Assembly (NCBI RefSeq): GCF_019925205.1
Contig: NC_083563.1
Span: forward strand, 3,162,001-3,226,000
Direction of reading: 5' to 3'
From: Metopolophium dirhodum
Taxonomy: Eukaryota; Arthropoda; Insecta; Hemiptera; Aphididae
Length of the DNA: 64,000 bases
The notes beneath the pieces were generated by a model. The model had not been told where the DNA came from. It worked only from the letters and a program-made list of their open reading frames with translations, and made no database searches. The position numbers were made by a program, and so were the translations under genes. This document shows, piece after piece, positions 24,611 through 38,890 of the stretch. Each line of letters opens with the position of its first letter. Within the stretch, counting starts at the first letter, position 1.

Positions 24611-26056
24611 ATATTAAACCTATTATAAGAAAAAACCAAATATATTGTAATGTAGGTACATAATTAACCAAATTGTTTTTAAAAGTATATGACATACCTA
24701 TGTATTTAAGAAATAATTTTTTCTCTTCTTCTTAAATTTTAATATTATTCTAAGGAACATTATATGTTATGTTTTATATATTAAATAAAAATTAATTAAT
24801 CAAAATATAATATACAGAACAGTTGCAGATGGAATTCTACGAAATAATACAAGTAGATACATATTGTTTACCATATTTTCCCAACCATTTATACAATTTA
24901 TTTACAATCACCAACACAGTTATTGTAGGATTAAACATTGTAAAAAATATTAAGTACCTACTTAGAGTAAAGTTAAAAAAATATATTTAGATAAATATTT
25001 GTATTTACATTTGTATTTTTTCTTGAATACTTATTGACATAAGTATACTTGAAATACCATTTTAATACTTTTGTGTTTTGTATCACTAAAAATACCTACA
25101 AATGAAAAGTATCTTTTTACAAGATTGCATATTATACATCATATGGTATCGTATCTAATCAACTATTTCATTGAAATTGAGATTATGATAGTAATAATTA
25201 GCTAAGTTTAAATTATAAAAAAAAGTTAGACTGAACAAATTACAAAAATTAAATAGGTACAATACATTTTTAGTTTTATAGAAACACCAAATATAATAAT
25301 AGAAGTACCTACTTTGTTACCTATTTTGAAAACATGTATAATAATATAAATCATAAACACGTGTATAATACAGTACACAAATATGATTCATCACGTATGG
25401 AAATAATTAGTATCGATACAAACGATTAAATAATCGGATACTATACAGTAATATAGTTTATTTACTAAATATTATACGATATGACGTAATTTCCCATTAT
25501 TATTTAATTACCAAAAGTTTGGTGTCGACACGCTTAGGCATATGGACAAACGCTATTGAGCTTGTTTTAATATCGTAATTCGTAAGTGTTCGTACAGTAT
25601 TATCTTTGTTTGGTTACATGTCCATTGTCCATACTCCATAACCATTAGTCCATAATAGCTCGGTGCGTCAACTGTATGTATTGATACGATGCTCATATGA
25701 ATTAAAATCTACTCATACTAAATGTGTCATCATTGTAAACCAGTAGCCAGTAGGTAATGATAGAATTGATAAAACGTTTGGTCGGTACAACCAAACAATT
25801 TCTCCATCCTGTTACAGCAATACAAGAAATCGATGTAGATATCTGTCCTTCTAAATACATTATACGCTTACCTTATAATAACAGTTCCATATTATTGACA
25901 CAATACTACAATAGCCCGTATAAAAGCCCGTAAACTCAATATACATGAATAAACACATTTCTATTCTAACTTCACTTTATTCTAATAAAAATTAATAATG
26001 ATTGTTTTTTGCAAACAATTTATTTGACTACATTTTCCTCTTTTTTCCGTGTCATT
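24611..26056. other. AT-rich gene-free stretch
   Basis: The first part may be 3' untranslated sequence of the LINE scrap. Otherwise no gene or recognisable element. Confidence 0.4.
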
Positions 26057-26924
26057 CAGTGGCGTGTTTTACGGGGGGAGGGGGTCCATGGGGTCCGGAT
26101 CCCCTCCCCCCCCCCATTGGCCTCATAAATATCTATCATCTAATATATATATATATATTAATATATTCTGTGCTAATATAAGTTGTAACCACATAAAATG
26201 TTATTTTTTTACGTAATCGATTGTAAAAAATTGTATCATAATATTTGTTATACATGGTGGCCAATTGCCAGTTGGAAATCGATAAGGATCCTTTAGAGTT
26301 TATCAACTTGGGGGGAACAACTACAGAATAGTTAAAATTGTACCTATTCTGTTTCTATAGAACAGTCTGCCCGATGCCCGCTATAAACATAGACATATTT
26401 CATAACATAACACGATTATAAAATATATACTTTGATCAATTTTGTTTATCAGTTTATCAGTAGGTATTCATATTTCAAATATTGTGGCTATTATCGTTAT
26501 TAGTTTTGTACTGACGCTCACTACTCTAGTTTGCGTTATTAGTACGTACATACTTGTTTGCTTTTTTGTAAAATAAATTCTAAAATAACAATTTATTTTT
26601 TTCACAATTTAACAATATAACTTATAACTGTATTTTTAATTTTATTATTATGTAAACAAGGTTAAATGGACTAGCAATGATGTCTATTCATTGGGGACAT
26701 ACATCTAGATGTAGATGAAATAATCAAATTATGTGTTATAAAATATGTTGATCAAATATAAATAATTATTAACATCAAAATGGTTTTATGTTAATGTATA
26801 TTGTGATAAATTAAATTTATATTACAATGCAATACTAGGGGGTGTGGGGTAGAGCCCCCCCACTTAAATGTGTTTGTAAAATTAGCTAGACTCCCTCCTC
26901 ACAAAATTCCTAAATACGCCACAG
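26057..26924. mobile_element. probable hAT-like non-autonomous TIR element (868 bp)
   Basis: The left end CAGTGGCGTGTTTTAC and the complement of the right end CTGTGGCGTATTTAGG are related inverted repeats. G-rich subterminal blocks lie near 26075-26085 and 26837-26860. The flanking 8-mers GTGTCATT and GTGCCATG match at 6 of 8 positions, which is compatible with an old hAT target duplication. No transposase frame is present. A C-rich run (11 C) lies at about 26105-26115. Confidence 0.5.
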
Positions 26925-26999
26925 GTGCCATGGTTTAAATATACAGGTTATTGCATAAAGACTCTGACTGTTATCATCAGAAACAAAATGGCTACGTAA

Positions 27000-27700
27000 A
27001 GGAAATAAGGGATATAGCAAATATCAATTTTTCTTATCATCAAAAATACGATGGGAAAAGCTAACCACGGATCTTATACTCAGTATAAGGTCTATGAAGC
27101 TAACAAGTTCAAAATTCCCGCGCATATATGCTTGATTATTATTAGCTCCCTATACGCTGCCGTTTTTGTTTTTTTCATCAAATATTTGATTGAGAAGGAG
27201 TGTATATATGCAATAACCTTGTATATTTCAACCATGACTGGTGCCATTAAACGCATTGATTTTAAGCTTTAACAACACTGTTGAACATTTGTACAGAGAA
27301 ACAGTTACCAACATTATTTTTCAGTCTATACCGCGCCTTTCCAGGGATATGTAATGATTATTAATCATCGTTATTATACTCTCCTAGTCGAAAGATATAT
27401 TGCCTATACCTCGTTTAAATTTTATCATTTAGTCGGGTATATCGAGCTTGCGAATTTAAGAATGTCTATTATTCGTGAAAATTACTTCGAACCTGATTGC
27501 AGTAACACAGATTTTTAATAATAACTGTTCTATATAATCTGCTTTATACGCTCCCCGATAGTAGAGAAACCACGAGCTAACTCCTTTGTGGACAACATCA
27601 ATAGCACAGCTTCCAAACCTACAAGCATAATATGCGTTAATTCAGTGCTCTTACCTCTTGCGGCTCTTGGCGTGTAAAATGTGATACAAATAATCATTCG
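27000..27700 (+). other. coding-like island with two unrecognised open frames
   Basis: A frame of 73 codons (27051-27272, ATG start) encodes a peptide with one strongly hydrophobic stretch. It is followed by a second open stretch of about 82 codons (about 27276-27521, no ATG until its middle) in another frame. A TTATTTTTCAG acceptor-like sequence lies at about 27314-27324, inside this second stretch. The composition is less A/T-biased than on either side, like the island at 16387. I recognise no family. Decayed exons, virus-derived sequence or chance are all possible. Confidence 0.25.
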
Positions 27701-29249
27701 TTGGATGTATGATGTATGATATTGTTAATGAAATATAAGGCGATCCCATTAAATGTTCATTATATAGTAACCAGTTTGGTTGACAGTCATTGATGTAAAG
27801 AATTCCCAAGTGGCCAAGTGAATCTTAATAAAACACAAACTAGATATTCTTCTAAAACGCCAATAAAACCATTATACTTTTAATTTAAAAATCATTTCAA
27901 TCCAATCCACTCCCTCGATATATCCTAAAATCCGGGTATCTTTTAAACTCCGTTAAGAACTAACTATATTTTAACTATTTATTTTCAAGTCGAGATTATG
28001 TCTGTCGATAATTCATTAAATCATATTAATATTAAATGAACTTATTACAAAATGTAATTTAACTTGTTCACTAATTTCGTTTATTGGTGTATGACTAAAT
28101 TATAGTGATATAAGATAAAAAATATCACAACTAATTTTTATAATGTTTTAATCAAAATAAAAACTATACAGGACACTAGGTATGCCAGTTAGACCCAATG
28201 AGTTAAGAATAGCTACCTACCTAGATTTATAATTAAACAATAAATAATATTATATTATATCATATTTATTAATTAATATTTACATATTTTTTAATAGGTA
28301 ACTATTGAATTCTCAAATAAAAAAACTTAAAATCTACAATGATGGTTTTTAAATAAGTTTTGTTTCTTATGTCATGCGGCAAGCAATTTGTATTTATGTC
28401 ACTTCTTCTGGAATCTTTAATGAGTTTTAAACTGTTTACTACTGAACATTCATATAAACGATTAATTTTTTATTGGAAAATCTATAACCTGTGTTCATTG
28501 CCATACTGCCCATTCCCCTAGCATACAATAAAAAGCAATTAATGTAAATTTTATTGAAAAAAAAAAATGTTATTTGTTTTGTTTACTCGACACTAAAATA
28601 ATCTTTGTTCAAATTTTTAACATTAAAATGATTTAAGAAAGCACAGTTTAAGTTCATACTTACTAATATTATTTTGCAGTACTTATATTAAATTTATAAA
28701 CATTAATTTAAACCAACAAACTTATTCAGTATTTAGTAACAGCTAGTGGTGTGTATTCGAGTCATATTTAATTTAACCACAAAGGATTAGAAATGTAATT
28801 CTGAAAAACTTACAAATAAAATCAAAAAGTTCTAGAGCTTTTTGATCTCGAGTAATGATTTTTTTTTTACTTTTGTTATGATTTTGTTGAGTATAATGTT
28901 AAAATAATTTTTTTATTCATTAAGAACAATAATTTTTGTTTATACTTCAATTTTAGTCTTATATAATAGTTGACAGCAGCTGAAATTAGTTTTTACTTTA
29001 TCAAGTGCCTATATTCATATTGTATATTGTTATAATATAATAATTGATAAATTATATCATTCTTGCTTCACAAAAACGAATCAGCTTAATCAATATATTA
29101 CCCAAGACATTATAATTTAGTTTGCAACAATATAAAAATGTATAACTGAATTATTTTTAATTAAATTTTTATATTTATTAGGTTATTGCTTATTACACTA
29201 TTGTCCTACATGTATAGTCGTATAGACAGTATAATATTTACTATATTAG
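27701..29249. other. AT-rich gene-free stretch
   Basis: No coding segment, RNA gene or recognised element. Confidence 0.45.
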
Positions 29250-29330
29250 ATTCTGAGCGAAACGATATAAACGTATTGAATTATTTAAGTATTGTGATGT
29301 GTGTGTTTTTTTTTAATTTTGTCATCATCA

Positions 29331-30337
29331 GTTTAGGGCCCGGAAGTTTATGCACTAAAAACTACCGAAATATGCATGCACTTATGCGATTAAAAATCCC
29401 GATACACGCGCTTAAATATGCCATTATTTTTTTTTTAATTTATAAATATGAGGAAAAAACATTATTAGTTATGATAAATTACTCACGATTTTTATTTAAA
29501 TTTCTTTGACTGGTAATTAAAACATTATTTTACTAATTAATATACATTTTAGTGGAATATTTGATTTTAAGAATGCTTCACATAAATCCTTAGAAAAATC
29601 AGATTTTCGTATTGGTGTAGTAGTAATTAGCTGTTGAGTTGTATTTTTATTTTGACGATTAGAGGCGATTATATGTTTTTCAGTACTTAAGTGCTGAGTG
29701 ACACTAAAACGTTTTTCGCACTTTACCTTCATCTCTGATAATATCTAACAAAATAATACACTACCGTCGAACGCAAAAATATGTTTACCGAATTCAGTAA
29801 CGCAGTTTTTACCTCTAGAAGTAGGTAGCTGATGTTTTTACTTTCGGAATTTTAACACAGTTTAATCAAAAAAGATGGACACTCGATATTATCTCACGGA
29901 ACACGTCAAACAATATAAACGAGAAATCCAGAACTGACTACATTCTATAATTTTACAAGAAGACGAAAGAATCGTTATCGACGATCACTATTATACTACG
30001 ATAACTTATCGTAATGGAAAATATCAGAACTTTTCTAAAAATAAACATAATATTGTCTATTAGCCGTTATCGGGCGCGACGTTATTTAGAAGTAATTTAT
30101 TTTGTCAATTACATAATATTTGACTCAAATATGCAGTTAATAACAAAAAAAATTGAAAATATGTGAATAAATAAAAAAATATCCAAAATATCCAAAATAT
30201 CCAAAATATGCAATTATATGCAAAATAAAATGTTGTATTTGGATTTGTATAAGTATAATTCAAATGTTTTGCGGATCTAGTAATTTTTTAGTCTATTCAG
30301 TAAAAACATGCATTTGGCATGAACTTCCAGGCCCTAC
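29331..30337. mobile_element. nested hAT-like element (about 1 kb)
   Basis: The left end TTTAGGGCCCGGAAGTTTATGC and the complement of the right end AGTAGGGCCTGGAAGTTCATGC are inverted repeats, and TCATCA lies at both junctions. It sits exactly where the surrounding dispersed repeat is interrupted (…GTCATCA / CATCACC…). A minus-strand frame inside (29517-29732) resembles a hAT-associated zinc-finger protein. Near the right end is a 9-bp tandem run (CAAAATATC repeats near 30180-30210). The exact boundary is uncertain by a few bases. Confidence 0.65.
29517..29732 (-). pseudogene. fragment of hAT-associated BED/CGGBP1-like protein
   Basis: The 71-residue frame reads KCEKRFSVTQHLSTEKH near its start and KDLCEAFLKSNIP near its end. 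It resembles insect CGGBP1-like/BED-finger proteins encoded by hAT-type elements, where a C...(H)TQH...KH finger is followed by a conserved 'LC.A...ANIP' helix. The first finger cysteines and the long downstream transposase part are missing. It lies inside an element with hAT-like ends, which supports the reading. It is non-functional by itself. Confidence 0.5.
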
Positions 30338-30790
30338 TCATCACCTTTTGGGGCAGTATTTTTATAGTTGAACATTCATCAAAATCTCGACAATTTGTAA
30401 ATTATTTTGTTATTAAAAATATATAAAATATTCAATTTTTTTAGCTATAAAGGATTGAAAATTTAAAACAAGGATTCTCATAAATAATTCATACTGTAAC
30501 CGAAAAGTTAAAAATAAAAATAAACAAATACATATATTATGAAGTTCAAATTTGGACGAAATTAATATTTAAACGAAGAATAACGATTTTAGTTATTTTA
30601 TTGTAATTTAAAAATATTATTCATCGGTACTTGAAACTTTTTAACGTATATTATTATATTTTATACCCACAAGGACATTTTCAAATACAATTTTTTTGGC
30701 AAAATCTAATTTAGCCTACTGTAATAATACTATTAATGCCTAATAGTAAAATTAGTTACCCACTTGCTCACTTATTTTTCTATACATTGG

Positions 30791-33700
30791 TGATGAAATA
30801 ACTGTATACCCATATCTCAAATCTTTACAATCTTTTTTACAATGGAAAATCACACGCTTCATTTTAATACAGCACTGTTTTCTATATTTGAATAGTATAG
30901 ACATTGTATAGTAATAATTAAATTAAATAGGTATTTCTTTTTTTTATAAATTATAATAAAATACAATTGGTTAAACTATTCAAGGCTAGCAAATGAACTG
31001 CTGCCGAATGTATTCTACCAAAAATCGTTCTTTTCTGGACAACCTTCCTGTTCGTAAATCGTAACCTCAATCCCACTATATTAATATACTGAGTCGTATA
31101 CCACGCCATGCTTATTTTGAAAATGAAGTTGGACCAACATGCCAATCTCATATGCAAATTCATTCAGACAACTCGCCCCTTTCGGCTTTCATACCCACTA
31201 AAGCGTGCTTATACGACATTAACCTACCATACCCAGAAACATATTGGTTAGATTTTTCAGATTACGACCGGCTCAATCATCTTATTTCTGTACAGTGTAC
31301 ACACATATTAGGTTTTTTCCTTATAACTGTGTTGCAAAATCTGTGACTTATCTACTTCTTTACTACCCTTATAAATACTACCCTTATATGTAACAATAAA
31401 CAACAATAATCATCTGACCATGCCTAAACCTAACCCAGTCTTCGCACATTAGTAAAAACCAAATCAAATCTTAGTTAGGTATATTTATAAATAAAGCTTG
31501 CATTTTTTAACTATTCGCAAACAAATTAAACAAAGTCTCGTAAATAAATCATATTCTGTCAATGTTTCAAACATGTATATTCTCTTTATTATAAATGATA
31601 TACAATATATTTTAAGATAAAACAATATTATATTTAGAAATTACCTTTAATGACCAAACATAATATTTCTATAACAGAAAAAAAAGTAATGTATTTAACT
31701 TTATAGTTTTCATTTAATAACTCTAATTATTTTAAAATTGTAAATTATTTTTGAGAAAGACACAGTTTGGGTTGAAGATAAACAATCAACATAAAATAGA
31801 ATCTAATCTATAAAAAAATGTACTAATTAATCGTTCTAATATAACATGCTATTAAACAGGCATATATTCGGGTTAACATGTTGGGAAGGGGGAATAAAAA
31901 AAATTAAACATTTATATCATTAAAGTTCCTTCCCGTCAAACTAGGTCATCAGCTCCCTTCGCTATTACTCCACACAATACTAATTACGGCAAAAACCAAC
32001 CAATTGATAGGATGATGCGCCTTGGCAATGAGCACCCTCACTTGTTCATTAGATATTAAAAAAAAAATTGTATTATTACTAATATGTACCTAAAAATTTA
32101 AATGTATATGCCTCATTATATACTATATCATGTGTTTTTTATTATTACTATTATCTCTATAAAATTGCTACTTGTAGAGTAAGTTGGGTAACTGCAACAC
32201 CCACTTAGGTTGATTTTATATATTTTTGTACATTATATTGGGCTCACTGTCCGTAATACATGAATAATAATAATAAAATAAATATCGGTGAGAAGCGATT
32301 TAATATTATTAATTAATCATTATGATGACGTTATCATAAACGTGTTTGACATCGCTATCATTATAAAAACAAAAAAATCTATGTAGATAATGTCTATATG
32401 AAATATTTTGTAGGGTTGAACGACAACCCATCCCCCTGTATACGTACTTACTATAAAATAGTTATATTGGTCAAGTGTGGAAATGTGGACTTTTGGGAGT
32501 CCAAGATCCCGTAATCCCTCCCACGATGTTCACCTTTGCTTCGACTTAATTTCTCTAGTATTCGATTCTTACTATATGGCATAGGTAGGGCCCTACCTAT
32601 ATTCAAATGCAAATGCCGTATATTCATACAACTAACATAAGTTAATTATTGAGAAAATTTATATTAATTTCATATTTCTGAATAAATGCATAATATATGA
32701 TTGATAAGTTGCAGGTTCTATAAAATAATGTAAATTTATTTTAAATGTATATTGTATTGTTTTTTTACAACAAGAATTCTATGATTTTACTATAACAAAG
32801 TTCACTAAAGACTATGAGATACAATTATTATTATTCATGCAATGTTTTGAATGAATAAGAATTCAGAGAATGAAAAAAAAATCAAAATTATTATGTTTAT
32901 TGCCTAAATTCGGTTAACCGGTGTGAAGAGACAATAGTTACGATTATATGTAGGAATACAAAATGTGGACATGGATCTTAAGCTTAACTTTTTGTTTGGG
33001 AAATTTATATAAATTAAAACAAGTACCTACTATATATCAGGAGAGTCAATTTTGGAATTTAGTAAGTTATATCCAGCGTAATATGCTGATATTGCATTAT
33101 GCTTTTCTTTTATAATATTTTATCTAAATAACTAGTTAACTACTAATTTTAAAATATATATTTGTTATTATAATTTATAAGTGTAGATATTTGGCGATAG
33201 TAATATTAATGATAGTAAAACATATATGAAAATATAATAACTATACATTAATTGACAACATTGAATATTTTACTGTACATATTTTTTTGTAAGTGCATAT
33301 TTTACATATTTATTTGAATATTAATCTTGGCCCTAGAAATATCGGATGTTTTATGAACATGAGATAATTGGAAGATTAAAATATATATCTGTGTTTTGAA
33401 CGGATCCACTCCCGGTCAAAAGCGCCATTAGAAAAATAATTTGATGATAACAACGAACATAATCATCACTTATAAATTTATTCACAACGATAATAGTATA
33501 AAACTATAAAATCTTTTTTAGTTTTACAATATGTAGTATACTGTATAATATAATAATATGTACCTATGTTATATTATCTGTATTGACTATCAATATAAAC
33601 TTAAATTAAATGTTTTAAATTATTATTTATATTTTTATAAGTTGTATTTGTGACTTGTTAGTTATTTACCTAATTCAATTTTTTATAAAATATAAATAAA

Positions 33701-36179
33701 AATACAATATTGATGTTTTTTCTAACGTTATATTTACAATAGTGTATTCATTTTTTTCTCTTGAAAACTGTGAACGATATGATCTTTGATGTTATGAATT
33801 ATGATAATGTTAAGATTGAAAAACAATTCTGTAGTTCTACAAAGTTGTCAAAATAAATTACACATACAACGTTTTTGTCGATTTCAACTTCACATTTTTA
33901 TGCCAGATTATTTATTGTTTATTTAACTTGTTTTATCTTTAGTAATTTTTACTACATAATATATATTTGTATGTTTTTGTATACTGATATATTCTAATTC
34001 GTACAAGTGTACAACCATGGTTGTGCAATGAATCATATATGACATCATGATCATTTCATTAGCATCGGACCATATCTCAAGAAACATGTTTATTTTCAAT
34101 GATTTATGCCATCACGTGAAACATGTATACTGTATACTGTATATTAGAGGTTGAAAAACTGATTTTGTACATGCATTGTATTCCGTATTATTTTATTAAG
34201 TCTGAATAAGTTTTTGAGATATTTTAGATCGAGAAATTATTTTTTTGTAACGACTTCATTAGATTCGACGCCAAAAGTATTATCTTCGTTCAATTTCTTT
34301 ATTATTTCCTTTGTTTTATTGTCTGGCTGCTGCTGAATAAGTAGCGAATATAAAAGAAGTTAAAAGTTAAAATAATAATAAATTATTGCTTGGATATTGT
34401 ATTTAATAAATATCAGCTTGAATATATTATCATAAGAAACGTTCAAATTTTTGGTAAAAATATTCTTTATAGTAGTAGTTTATACTCTCAGCTAATGTTA
34501 AATGTTAAATTTTAAAATATATTGTATAATGTTAACGTTTTTTGTATTTGAAACATACTATTTAATAGTACTATAATATCTAATAACTAATAAGACGTAT
34601 ATTAAATTATAAATAACAAATGAGGTACGTATAGATATTATATTATATGTATAATATGTATAATATACCTACTAAGCAGATAATATATTTTGTTTTACAT
34701 AGGTTTATGTTTTTACGTAACACAAATAATTCTTAATATAAAATTGAATGGCAGTGAATTGCAAGCTGATGTACCTAAACATGATAAATTAAAATAAGGA
34801 AGTTTGAATTTCAAAGCCCGTCTTATTCATAATCATTAGCATACTTTGAACACCTATAAATAGATAAGACTATTTATCTGAAATAATTTTGTACACATAA
34901 TTCATGTAATTTCATATGCGATTAATAGCTTTGAATTAATAACCTGAACTACATTCACCACTCTATAATTTTAATAAACGAATATAAATGTATAATTCAT
35001 GTCAAATATGAAGGGTTCATTGAAAATATTTTCATCACAGTAAAATAAAAATACTAAAATAATCTTATATTATGTTATATTATAATTATAAATGATAAAA
35101 ACATACTAAAAATTAAAATCGTAAAACTTGGTGGTTCTAGCTTTCATGATTGATGATAAAGAAGCCAAAAGGTTTAATAGGTTGCTCTAAAAGACACGAT
35201 GTGTACCTTCAAAATGTATCGATCATATCTTACACTTAACATGCCGTTACAAATAACTTTGAATAATACACAACAAAGTAAACCTTTAATAAAGTTGAAA
35301 TCAGAAAGTTGTTAAGCCTTTTCTAATATAAATATTTATATTATATTCACTATACATATTATATTTGGGGAACTCAAGTTTTTTTCGTGTATTCCGATGG
35401 CTTGATAATTAAGAGACATTTCCTAATATAATATGTAGCTAGTACTATTAATGAGCAAATGACGCAGTTTTACGGATAACAAATTAAGAATAAAATCACT
35501 CTATTGATCTATAGTCTTATTTTATTAGTTCAAACCATATGAAAGAAGTTACACGAGATAGGCGCAAAATTGGTCGCAAGAGGTTATCTCGCGGGTACCC
35601 GATGGCCAAGACTAAACTTCTGAAATTTTGCCCATTTTGTAACATATAAATTATAGTCAAACATGTTTTCGACTTTTCGTCAACTGTACAAATTTTAAAA
35701 AAGGCCAGAAAAAAAATTGTCCTTACCAGCAACTCTATATATAGCAAATAGATACTTTTTAAATGTAAATAAACTTATTCCATATTATAGAAAAAAAATT
35801 AAAATGTGTAAATACATCCAATATATCCAAATTGTACATACTTATTGTATTATAATTATAATTACATTTTATTTTATTTTTAGTTATATACATTTCAACC
35901 ACTTTTGTGTAGAAAAGATGCAATTAACTATAAACAAACGTGAAATAATATACACACAAATTGATAAAGTACAATGCAAAGAAAAAATTGCTAAATAGTA
36001 AATATTATGCATTATTATATTGACAGAAAAATAAATCTGTAGGGTGTTTAATGAAATATTTGGGAAACCCTCTTGGTCTTTTTTTTTGCTATTATTAAAG
36101 AATTTAAGTATATATTCCTAGACACTTAATCATATTTAATATTTACTATCTTAATGTATTTTTCATTTTTGTAAATAAA
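30791..36179. other. AT-rich stretch without recognised genes
   Basis: Several weak open frames (30951-31163 minus, 31152-31346 plus, 35517-35747 minus, 35717-35998 plus) have no domain I recognise. The block at about 35525-35640 is G+C-richer and open on the minus strand (GYPRDNLLRPILRLSRV), which might be a transposon or exon scrap. A perfect palindrome GGTAGGGCCCTACC lies near 32586-32599. Nothing else can be supported. Confidence 0.4.
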
Positions 36180-36800
36180 GTAAAAAAAAATCCGTTAAAA
36201 AGTTACTGATTGCCTGTTATTACGCCACTGAAACTCCGCCATGTCGTAGCTAGTGCGATTTCTGTTCGATTCTTATTCTATCGTGCTGTTCTGTATGCGA
36301 GCCGCACCGGTGCACCAGCAAGTCACGGGCAAGTTACTCATTTCTGTACAGTTGTAAATTTGTAATATAAAAATAAGACATTTTTAGAATAAAATGCCAA
36401 AATTAATATATTATAATATTACTATTGAATACCGGAATAGTCTAGTATATTCCACGTAATCAGGCTATCAGGCATTTTTATTTATTTTGAAAAACAACAA
36501 TCGTATTTTTAGGCTAAGCACGAGCTGACTGCAACCTTATTTGTATTACATAATATTATGACATATTGAAATCTAAACGTTGAATCTAAATCTTAATCAA
36601 TTTTGGAACTTGTCATGTGCATAGTGCGTTAATTGTGCAATCTTGCATTAAATTTCGCTATGCATAAAAATTGTTGTATAATTTGGATCTTCGGTGCTAA
36701 ACTGTGAATATAATTTTAAATGAAAAAAAATACACACCCCCACTTTAATTCATGCCATTCAATGGCTCATTCCCTCTCTTAAATACGCCACTGCGGCAAG
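36180..36800. repeat. possible decayed TIR-element sequence
   Basis: Two copies of an end-like motif, TTACGCCACTG near 36221 and AAATACGCCACTG near 36782, match the right end of the element at 26057-26924. Both have the same orientation, so they are not a simple left/right pair. A G+C-richer block at 36225-36345 lies between them. It is best read as fragments of that element family. Confidence 0.3.
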
Positions 36801-38569
36801 AACGTTATTTCAAACAAAAATGTGGGTTATAGGAAAAATTATAAGCCCTGTTATTGGTCGAGTCAAATTATAACTTTATTGTTTTCTAAATAATATGCAC
36901 TTCCGTTATTTGTTGTCAATATGGATGTATGTCCCTCGAAGATTTCCTCATTTACGAGCTGACGACTAACACATTAATTGTATTGTATATGTAGGTATTC
37001 ATATTGGGTTTATAAATGTATAATTAGTAAATTCTCGTGAGATGTTTTATCAGTTATCACAAACCTTACAAAGTAGCTATGCCATAATAATAAATTGTTT
37101 TTTTTCCTATATTTAAAAAAATGAACCGTTAAAAAATTAAGGACATTTTGTCATCAATGAATTATCGTGCATAAGTAATGTTACATTTTTAAAATGTATG
37201 ATGTGTAGGTACATATTTTTTGATATAATATAAATGTTGTGGATAAACAGAGTGGGTGAACTAAACTTGTGCAGACGTATTTATGATTGTTCAATATTTG
37301 ATGATTGATGGATGGTAGCAAAATCGTATTCATGAGATACATACCTATCAATGAAAACTTCATAATTATATGGTATTAATCTCCCTTTACTAATTACTTA
37401 ATAAATAAATCGAAAATTAATGGATATAAGAATTTGGAATATAATGTATAACTAAAAATACACATTTTATAGTTACCAAACAAATTATTATATAATGATT
37501 CTGCAATAGACGTTTTTTAACAATGCGTACAAAGTTTGGCACTTCACAGTTAAAAACTTCACATAAATTATTACGCCCTACCCTATTTCACATACCTACA
37601 TCATTTTTAAACATGTTAATACATTTTGTTCTAGTCAACGAATATGCATATTTTTTAATAAATGTTGATGAATAATTTCAAAATATTAAATGTATGCATT
37701 TATTCTTTGTTGTGTAATTTCATTATTTGCATATAGTACAAGTTACAAAATGGTTTAAATATGCTTGATGTTTGACGTGTAATTTAAGTGTAATTTAATT
37801 ATAATATATGGGTAAACAAAATAAAAATGTATTTTATTTTATTATGTTCATGAAACACAAATGTATTGTATTTGTCTATGTCATAAAATACCTACAAAAA
37901 GATTAATTTCTTTAAAAATCAATAAATCATCGGGACTCATAAAAACAAACATTTTTAATGAATAGTAAATTGTACCGATATTAGCTGATAATCTTATTAA
38001 TAGATGAGATTTTGTTTTTTCTTCGTAAAATGCTTTTTGCTTAGTATGTATATTTAAACATTAAAAATTCATAAACATTAAATTTGAAGAGTTCATGAAA
38101 ATTGTTTGTAATAATTCTATTAAAATGATGTAGTTTTATTTATTGTAATGTAGGTTTATCATAAATGATCTTTTAAAATCAAATATATATTATAATTATT
38201 AAGATCTTTAAATTTGAACCATAAATCAATTTATGGATGAATTCATGGATTTATTAATGTTGGAAGTACAATAACGCTCATAATTTAATTTATTCAATGT
38301 TAATTTAAACAATTAGCCAAATATTATTGGCATATTGAACTTACTGAATTTATCAATTAATATATCACTGATGATAAATATTTGGATTGTCTTACACTGT
38401 TCAACGTTTAATTTTTGAATTAAATAAATAATAATTGTTGATACATAAGTGCACATAATTTTAAATATAGATTAATTTCAGTATGCATATTCAAATATTT
38501 GAATTTAACACTCACATACAAAATAATTTTAATTAATATAATCATTATACAATAGCTATATGGACGGAA
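36801..38569. other. AT-rich gene-free stretch
   Basis: No coding segment or recognised element. The minus-strand frame at 37181-37363 is not convincing. Confidence 0.45.
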
Positions 38570-38890
38570 ATATATCACGAATTCATGAACGCTTACTTTG
38601 GACGGTTGAATCGCTTCGGAGTTATGGTTGATTTTTTAACATCGTGGTGAATGATTCAATTGAAATCGCACAATTTAAAACACGGGAAAAATCGAAACGT
38701 CAAAATATGCAACAACGGTCGCATCGGAAAAACGTATTTACGGCAAATGAAGTCGGCCGGGGGAAAACACCTCCGAATACTTCCGAACACGCCACTCGAC
38801 TGACGTGGAAAACCACGAGGAAATCTCGCTCATACCCGAACGTTAGGGACTGTAATAATATTCTGGGGCGGCAGCGCGTATAGTGTCACA
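38570..38890 (+). other. CpG-richer island with a 79-codon open frame, unrecognised
   Basis: The block stands out from very A/T-rich flanks by CpG content and contains a plus-strand frame (38644-38883). Its peptide is basic and Ser/Thr/Arg-rich, without a domain I know. Sequence of this kind is also what an untranslated first exon or promoter looks like in such genomes. Whether the frame is used cannot be told. Confidence 0.25.

Larger units (their letters stand above)
29250..30790 (+). repeat. interspersed repeat family copy 2, split by a nested hAT element
   Basis: The left part (TTCTGAGCGAAACGATATAA, about 29251) matches the start of the 23195 copy. The right part (from CATCACCTTTTGG near 30340, through TATAAAATATTCAA and AGGATTGAAAATTTAAA, to CCCACTTGCTCAC near 30770) matches its continuation. 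The middle is displaced by the element at 29331-30337. Confidence 0.6.

Noticed and set aside
32586..32599. Perfect palindrome GGTAGGGCCCTACC as a transposon end
   Set aside because: No inverted partner or target duplication was found nearby; a 14-bp palindrome alone is weak evidence.
36221..36794. A complete TIR element between the two ACGCCACTG motifs
   Set aside because: Both motifs have the same orientation, so they cannot be the two ends of one TIR element.
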